Shown here: positions 7,015 through 10,935 of the stretch, in pieces | How the letters are laid out: every line of letters starts with the position of its first letter | Position numbering within the stretch: position 1 is the first letter of the stretch | Assembly: GCA_012837655.1 (NCBI GenBank) | Contig: DUQT01000126.1 | Span: 1-10,935, forward strand | Length of the DNA stretch: 10,935 bases | DNA from: Actinomyces sp. | GTDB lineage: Bacteria > Actinomycetota > Actinomycetes > Actinomycetales > Actinomycetaceae | Direction: 5' to 3' | Notes under the pieces: model-generated | The model's input: the letters and a program-made list of their open reading frames with translations, nothing else | What the model was told of the DNA's origin: nothing | The model's database searches: none | Position numbers and translations under genes: made by a program

Positions 7015-8024
7015 TGCTTCACTGTCCGTAACAAAATAACTAGGAAGATGGCAGCACCGATGATGCCCATGACAACGCCAACTGGAATTTCTGCCGGCGC
7101 AATAAGTGTTCTGCCGATAATGTCTGCAAGCAGGACGAACACCGCCCCGCCCATTGCGACGAACGGTAGCGATCGACGCAGGTAGTCGCCCATGATTAGA
7201 GACACGATGTTTGGGATCACCAGGCCCAAGAACGGGAGCGCGCCCGCCACCACTGTGGTGATGCCTGCGACCACGGCGACTATTGACAGGCCGAGCGTGG
7301 TGATTGATTTGTGGTCTAGGCCGAGGTTCTTTGCCAGGTCTTCTCCCAGCCCCGCAACGGTGAACCGGTCGGCGAAAATATAGGTAATGGAGGCCGCGGC
7401 TACGACGATCCAGAGTAGTTCGTAGCGGCCTTTCAATACGCCCGAAAAGTCACCGGTCGTCCACGCCTGCAGCGTGCCCTGCAGTTGGAACTGCCAGGCT
7501 AGGAAGGTCGCGGCGGCACCGATAACTCCGGAGAGGACGATGCCCAGTAGCGGGACAACGATGATGTCGCGGTGAGGGATCGAGCGGATCAAAGTCAGCA
7601 GAATCATGGTGCCCAGCAGGGCGAAACCAATGGAAAAGCCCATCTTCGCCAGGATCGAAGCACCCGGGAACACCAGGGTTGCGATTAGGACGCCGAGCCC
7701 TGCGGATTCTGTAACTCCGGTTGTGGAGGGCTCAACGTAGCGGTTTTGCACCAGCATCTGCATGACCAGCCCAGCCACTGCCATTGCCGCGCCAGACAGC
7801 ACGATCGCCAGCGTGCGCGGAATGCGCGAAACCGTTAGAACTCTGATCTGCTCGGGTGACGCGTTGCCAAACACGATGTCGGCAACGGACATTTGCGCGG
7901 TTCCAACTGTTATGGACCACGCCATTAGTGCCAGCACCACTACGACACCACCGGCCAGCCACAGTGCGTACTGTGACTTGCCCGTGGTGTCGCGTTCAAG
8001 CGACTTCGCTTGAGTGGTGCTCAT
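7011..8024 (-). CDS. Siderophore-iron ABC transporter, FecCD-family permease 1 (YclN type)
   Basis: Second half of the membrane channel, 337 aa. It has the family signature SRIPRTLAIVLSGAAMAVAG followed by Q...QNRYVEPSTTGVTESAGLG (about 66-111), the coupling-region motif WTTGDFSGV (188-196), GLVIPNIVSL (267-276) and the typical tail EIPVGVVMGIIGAAIFLVIL (312-331). About nine to ten hydrophobic segments are evident, with the first helix at about 20-40. The start lies 3 nt after the stop of the binding protein and the stop overlaps the next permease start as ATGA. It would pair with the other permease as a heterodimer bound to two copies of the ATPase. Confidence 0.92.
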   Translation of the reverse strand: MSTTQAKSLERDTTGKSQYALWLAGGVVVVLALMAWSITVGTAQMSVADIVFGNASPEQIRVLTVSRIPRTLAIVLSGAAMAVAGLVMQMLVQNRYVEPSTTGVTESAGLGVLIATLVFPGASILAKMGFSIGFALLGTMILLTLIRSIPHRDIIVVPLLGIVLSGVIGAAATFLAWQFQLQGTLQAWTTGDFSGVLKGRYELLWIVVAAASITYIFADRFTVAGLGEDLAKNLGLDHKSITTLGLSIVAVVAGITTVVAGALPFLGLVIPNIVSLIMGDYLRRSLPFVAMGGAVFVLLADIIGRTLIAPAEIPVGVVMGIIGAAIFLVILLRTVKQ

Positions 8025-8027
8025 GGC

Positions 8028-9029
8028 TTACTTGATCGCCTGCGCGATCTCGTCTAGCTCAGCGACGAAGTTGGATGCACCTGTCATGACGATGTACCAC
8101 CGTTCAGGTGACAGGTACACGATGTTGCCGTTTTGGGCGGCCTTCGTGGATGCGACCAGATCGTTGTCCAAGACCTTTTCCGCGGTGGTGCCCGCTTCTG
8201 TGGTTCCAACAGCGGCGTCGCGGTCAACGACGAAGATGTAGTCAGGATTTAGTTCCTGCACTGTTTCAAATGAAATCTTTTGGCCCTTGTGACCGTCGTC
8301 GGCCTTTTCCTCCTGGACGGGAGCGAATCCAAAGACGTCGTAGATGGGAGCCCAGCGCGACTTCGGGCCGTGTAGTGAAATCTCACCAGCGTTGGTCATG
8401 AGGACCATTGCAGTGCCCTTATCGGCGGCAGTGTCCTGGTATTCCTCAATCTTTGCGGAGATTTCCGCACCAGCTTTTTCAGCTTCCTCGACCTTGCCGG
8501 TGACTTTGCCCAGCATGTTTGTCATCTCAACGACGCGTTCAGAGTAGTTGTCCTGATCCCACGGAACGGAAGCATCCACAGTGGTGAAGTGCTGTGAAAT
8601 TTCCTCGTAGAATCCAGCAGAGCGCGCACCCAAAACGACTAGGTCGGGGTTCAGCTTCGCGATTGCCTCCAGGTCAGGCTCCTTCAGGGAACCGACCGAT
8701 TCAAGTTGGGAGTAGTCAATCCCGTCCTCGTCTGACAGCCAGGTGGGAACGGATTGGGTTGGTACCCCAACGACTAGATCCCCGGCTCCGATGGCGTCGA
8801 TCGTGTCCAACGCGGCCATGTCGAAGACGACGATGGATTCGGGTTTGGATTCGATCGTGGTCTCACCTGCGTTGTGAGACACGGTTACGGGGAAGCCTGC
8901 AGCCTGCCCTTTTCCCCTGTTTTCGGAGTTTTCATTGTCGCCAGCCTCTGCTCCTGTAGCGCCGGAACACCCGGCAAGCAGTGCGACTGATGCGGCAACC
9001 GCAACGAAAGTTGATGCGAGTTTTCGCAT
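8028..9029 (-). CDS. Siderophore-binding lipoprotein of the iron ABC transporter (YclQ/CeuE/FatB type)
   Basis: Extracellular substrate-binding protein, 333 aa, that hands the ferric siderophore to the permease pair. It starts with a lipoprotein signal peptide: basic MRK, a hydrophobic core and the lipobox LLAGC with the lipidated Cys at 21. A Gly/Asn/Glu-rich linker (about 22-45) tethers it to the membrane. The mature part has ESIVVFDMAALDTIDAIGAG, EPDLEAIAKLNPDLVVLGAR, and in the second lobe GQKISFETVQELNPDYIFVVDRDAAVG, which is the pattern of the CeuE/FatB/YclQ group (petrobactin and related catecholates). The ligand itself cannot be told from sequence alone. The ATG at 9029 is preceded by a purine-rich AAAGAGAG. 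It is first in the operon, just downstream of a promoter carrying a DtxR/IdeR box. Confidence 0.93.
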   Translation of the reverse strand: MRKLASTFVAVAASVALLAGCSGATGAEAGDNENSENRGKGQAAGFPVTVSHNAGETTIESKPESIVVFDMAALDTIDAIGAGDLVVGVPTQSVPTWLSDEDGIDYSQLESVGSLKEPDLEAIAKLNPDLVVLGARSAGFYEEISQHFTTVDASVPWDQDNYSERVVEMTNMLGKVTGKVEEAEKAGAEISAKIEEYQDTAADKGTAMVLMTNAGEISLHGPKSRWAPIYDVFGFAPVQEEKADDGHKGQKISFETVQELNPDYIFVVDRDAAVGTTEAGTTAEKVLDNDLVASTKAAQNGNIVYLSPERWYIVMTGASNFVAELDEIAQAIK

Positions 9030-9050
9030 GAGTTCTCTCTTTCACTCATT

Positions 9051-9078
9051 TGTATAGGCAAGCCTTACCTAATCACAA
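9051..9078 (-). promoter_or_regulatory. Promoter of the iron-siderophore importer operon
   Basis: On the minus strand TTGTGA (9073-9078) and TATACA (9051-9056) are spaced by 16 bases and resemble a primary-sigma promoter. Transcription would start near 9044, giving a leader of about 15 bases that contains the ribosome-binding site. The iron box covers the entire spacer and most of the -10, the expected geometry for repression by blocking RNA polymerase. Confidence 0.6.
9054..9072. promoter_or_regulatory. DtxR/IdeR iron box
   Basis: The 19-mer ATAGGCAAGCCTTACCTAA matches the established DtxR/IdeR consensus TTAGGTTAGCCTAACCTAA at 15 of 19 positions, and most of the inner dyad is kept. It sits between the importer operon and menB, over the importer promoter. 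With enough iron, an Fe(II)-loaded DtxR-family repressor should silence the importer. Its distance from the likely menB start is 76 bases, so an effect on menB is possible but not shown. Confidence 0.85.
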
Positions 9079-9097
9079 TCTTGAACCCATTACAAGC

Positions 9098-9123
9098 TTT
9101 ACGCAAGGATACTGTTACGTAAA
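9098..9123. repeat. Paired octamers / inverted repeat upstream of menB
   Basis: TTACGCAA (9099-9106) and TTACGTAA (9115-9122) repeat directly with a 16-base period; the second is a perfect palindrome. Read the other way, TTTACG (9098-9103) and CGTAAA (9118-9123) form a 6-bp inverted repeat with a 14-base spacer. The element ends 25 bases before the proposed menB ATG, where a promoter would be expected. It does not fit the iron-box consensus. A regulator site is inferred from symmetry and position only. Confidence 0.35.
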
Positions 9124-9148
9124 TCAAAACGGCTTCAAAACCACTACG

Positions 9149-10135
9149 ATGGGCACTATGACTGCTCTACCCAACGTTTCAGACACGTTCGATCCGGCGC
9201 GCTGGCGCGAAGTTGAAGGATTCGAACTTACCGACATCACCTACCATCGCGGGATTTCCAGGGGGCCCGAGGACGGGGCTGAGGCCGGTACGGACTTACC
9301 GGTTGTACGCATAGCATTTGACCGCCCTCATTTACGCAACGCGTTTCGTCCTCACACGGTGGACGAGTTGTATCGGTGTTTGGACCACGCTCGCATGAGT
9401 CCAGACGTCGCCGCGGTGATCCTGACCGGTAACGGCCCGTCCGCGAAGGATGGTGGTTACGCTTTCTGTTCCGGTGGGGATCAGCGCATTCGCGGCAAAG
9501 CGGGCTACCAGTATGAGAAGGCCGAAATGGCCGACGAGGCCGAGGTCTCCAAGCGTCGCGAAAACATGGATCACGCTCGTGCGGGTCGGCTGCACATCCT
9601 GGAGGTACAGCGCCTGATTCGCACCATGCCAAAGGTTGTTATTGCAGCTGTTCCGGGTTGGGCGGCTGGCGGTGGGCACTCACTGAACGTGGTGTGCGAC
9701 CTGTCCGTTGCGTCCAAGGAACACGCTAAGTTCATGCAAACCGACGCGAACGTGGGTTCCTTCGATGCGGGTTACGGTTCCGCCCTGCTTGCGCGTCAAG
9801 CCGGCGATAAGAGGGCGCGTGAGATCTTCTTCCTGGCCCGTGAATACTCCGCGGAAGATGCGGAACGCTGGGGCGTAGTGAACGAGGCCGTCCCCCACGC
9901 CGAATTGGAAAACACCGCGCTGGAGTATGCACGCATCATTGCGACGAAGTCACCGCAGGCGATTCGGATGCTGAAGTTTGCATTCAACCTGGCTGATGAC
10001 GGCCTGGCCGGACAGCAGGTATTTGCTGGTGAAGCCACCCGTTTGGCATACATGACCGACGAAGCTCAAGAGGGCCGCGATGCCTTCTTGGAACGCCGCG
10101 ACCCCGACTGGTCGGACTACCCCTACTATTTCTAG
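9149..10135 (+). CDS. menB: 1,4-Dihydroxy-2-naphthoyl-CoA synthase
   Basis: It closes the second ring of the naphthoquinone by Dieckmann-type condensation of OSB-CoA; a crotonase-fold, cytosolic enzyme of 328 aa from ATG 9149. Visible motifs are FDRPHLRNAFRP (57-68), the oxyanion-hole and substrate loop GYAFCSGGDQRIRGKAGYQY (103-122), PGWAAGGGHSLNVVCDL (169-185), the catalytic QTDANVGSFDAGYG (197-210) and the C-terminal GRDAFLERRDPDW. Asp199 in QTD places it with mycobacterial-type MenB, where the Asp carboxylate does the job that bound bicarbonate does in the E. coli enzyme (Gly at that position). The frame stays open upstream to TTG 9050, but that part overlaps the iron box and promoter, and mature MenB similarity begins at FDPARWREVEGFELTDITYHRG. 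ATG 9158 is an alternative start. No strong ribosome-binding site precedes either. menE follows after 46 nt. Confidence 0.93.
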   Translation: MGTMTALPNVSDTFDPARWREVEGFELTDITYHRGISRGPEDGAEAGTDLPVVRIAFDRPHLRNAFRPHTVDELYRCLDHARMSPDVAAVILTGNGPSAKDGGYAFCSGGDQRIRGKAGYQYEKAEMADEAEVSKRRENMDHARAGRLHILEVQRLIRTMPKVVIAAVPGWAAGGGHSLNVVCDLSVASKEHAKFMQTDANVGSFDAGYGSALLARQAGDKRAREIFFLAREYSAEDAERWGVVNEAVPHAELENTALEYARIIATKSPQAIRMLKFAFNLADDGLAGQQVFAGEATRLAYMTDEAQEGRDAFLERRDPDWSDYPYYF

Positions 10136-10181
10136 AGCCCAGCTCCGCCCTCGAAAATCGAAAAAGACGAAAGACCCATAA

Positions 10182-10935
10182 ATGACGAATATGACTGACC
10201 CGTCCGTGTACGACTCCCCGCAACTGATGTTGGTTCCGGGAGGTACGACGCCCGGGGCTGTGACGATGACTTACGCGGCGATTCATAAGCTGTGGGAGTT
10301 TTTTGAGCGGTGGGAAAACACCGGAGTGAGGCGGAAGCAGTGGATTATTGTGGCTCCTCGTCACATGTCGGAGTGTCTGCCGTCGCGCGCGGAGCAGTCG
10401 AATGCGGCCCTGCAGGCGCGCATTGAGCAGATGCCGCCCTCGGTTGATGTCATCTTGGAAACGTCAGGGTCAACGACCGGCGAGCCGCGCCTGGTTGGCC
10501 TGTCTTATTCCGCGCTGGTTGCGTCGGCGCGCGCGACGCACCAGGTACTGGGTGGTCCGGGCCGCTGGATTGTGGCGCTGCCGGTTCACCACGTTGCGGG
10601 TATGCACACGCTCGTGCGCAGTTGCGTTGCGGGAACGTCGCCGATTATTGCGGACATGTCGACCGGTTTTGACGCGGACGCGCTGATTCGCGCATGCCGA
10701 ACCGCGAAGGACGATCCGAATACTCGCGGCTACCTGTCGATTGTCCCGAAACAGCTGGCGGACGCTCTGGATCACGGTGGCGAACTCGTCGAGCTCCTTG
10801 GCCGGCTGGACGCGATACTGGTCGGCGGTTCCGGCATTTCGCCCGCCCTGCTGCAACGCGCCCGCGAAGCGGATCTGCACGTCGTCACGACATATGGAAT
10901 GACGGAAACATGCGGCGGCTGCGTTTACGACGGCA
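10182..10935 (+). CDS. menE: o-Succinylbenzoate-CoA ligase, N-terminal 251 codons
   Basis: This open frame runs off the right edge without a stop. MenE activates o-succinylbenzoate with ATP and CoA to make the MenB substrate. The ANL-superfamily P-loop is ETSGSTTGEPRLV (93-105). Next comes LPVHHVAGMHTLVRSCVAG (133-151), the His-containing block typical of MenE, then YLSIVPKQL, the strand AILVGGSGIS (211-220), and TTYGMTETCGGCVY (236-249), the adenylate-binding A5 motif, at the window end. The N-terminus is short for the superfamily, which is normal for actinobacterial MenE. The start is ATG 10182 or the fourth-codon ATG 10191; a purine-rich stretch (GACGAAAGA) lies upstream. It is 46 nt after menB with no terminator, so one menB-menE transcript is likely. 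The C-terminal lid domain is not in the window. Confidence 0.92.
   Translation, partial: MTNMTDPSVYDSPQLMLVPGGTTPGAVTMTYAAIHKLWEFFERWENTGVRRKQWIIVAPRHMSECLPSRAEQSNAALQARIEQMPPSVDVILETSGSTTGEPRLVGLSYSALVASARATHQVLGGPGRWIVALPVHHVAGMHTLVRSCVAGTSPIIADMSTGFDADALIRACRTAKDDPNTRGYLSIVPKQLADALDHGGELVELLGRLDAILVGGSGISPALLQRAREADLHVVTTYGMTETCGGCVYDG

Noticed and set aside
1812..9029. The central 7 kb considered as a mobile island
   Set aside because: No integrase, transposase, tRNA end or flanking direct repeats are visible, and base composition looks continuous with the neighbours by eye.
9050..9148. Upstream extension of menB to a TTG at 9050
   Set aside because: These 33 codons overlap the importer promoter and iron box, give no MenB-like sequence, and have no ribosome-binding site.
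10348..10686. 112-aa plus-strand Arg-rich open frame
   Set aside because: It is an out-of-frame shadow of menE, whose frame from 10182 carries the adenylate-forming motifs.

Overview
The window looks like a chromosomal segment of a moderately GC-rich Actinomycetota bacterium. The evidence is a DtxR/IdeR-type iron box, a MenB of the mycobacterial (Asp-containing) class, an actinobacterial-style MenC, and frequent GTG/TTG starts with dense ATGA overlaps. A member of the Actinomycetaceae or a relative is plausible, but the sequence alone does not fix the genus. There are no rRNA or tRNA genes, no insertion sequences, no CRISPR array and no phage genes that I can see.

Layout from left to right. 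At the left edge, on the minus strand, is the first part of menD (1-87, running off the window), directly downstream of menC (123-1190). Divergent from menC is a small three-helix membrane protein of unknown function (1272-1616). A 195-bp convergent gap follows, holding a strong hairpin (1644-1677) and three imperfect 38-bp tandem repeats (1696-1809). Then come, all on the minus strand, a GH42 beta-galactosidase (1812-3977), an ornithine carbamoyltransferase (4169-5170) and a four-gene siderophore-iron ABC importer (5198-9029: ATPase, two FecCD permeases, lipoprotein binding protein). On the plus strand the window ends with menB (9149-10135) and the first 251 codons of menE (10182 to the edge).

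How the genes work together. menD, menC, menE and menB encode steps of the classical menaquinone pathway: SEPHCHC synthase, o-succinylbenzoate synthase, OSB-CoA ligase and DHNA-CoA synthase. They sit at the two ends of the window and are separated by about 8 kb of unrelated metabolic and transport genes, so the men locus is split. The importer is a compact operon transcribed away from menB. Its promoter (TTGTGA, 16-nt spacer, TATACA) is almost covered by a 15/19 match to the DtxR/IdeR consensus, so iron repression is the obvious prediction. The ornithine carbamoyltransferase gene begins only 27 nt after the importer ATPase with no visible terminator, so it may share the iron-controlled transcript.

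Most of the window is recognisable metabolism and transport, and I see no convincing evidence of a wholly new system. The points most worth checking are the iron box and its possible reach to menB and to the carbamoyltransferase gene, the 38-bp repeat array, the paired octamers upstream of menB, and the long inverted repeat upstream of the beta-galactosidase.
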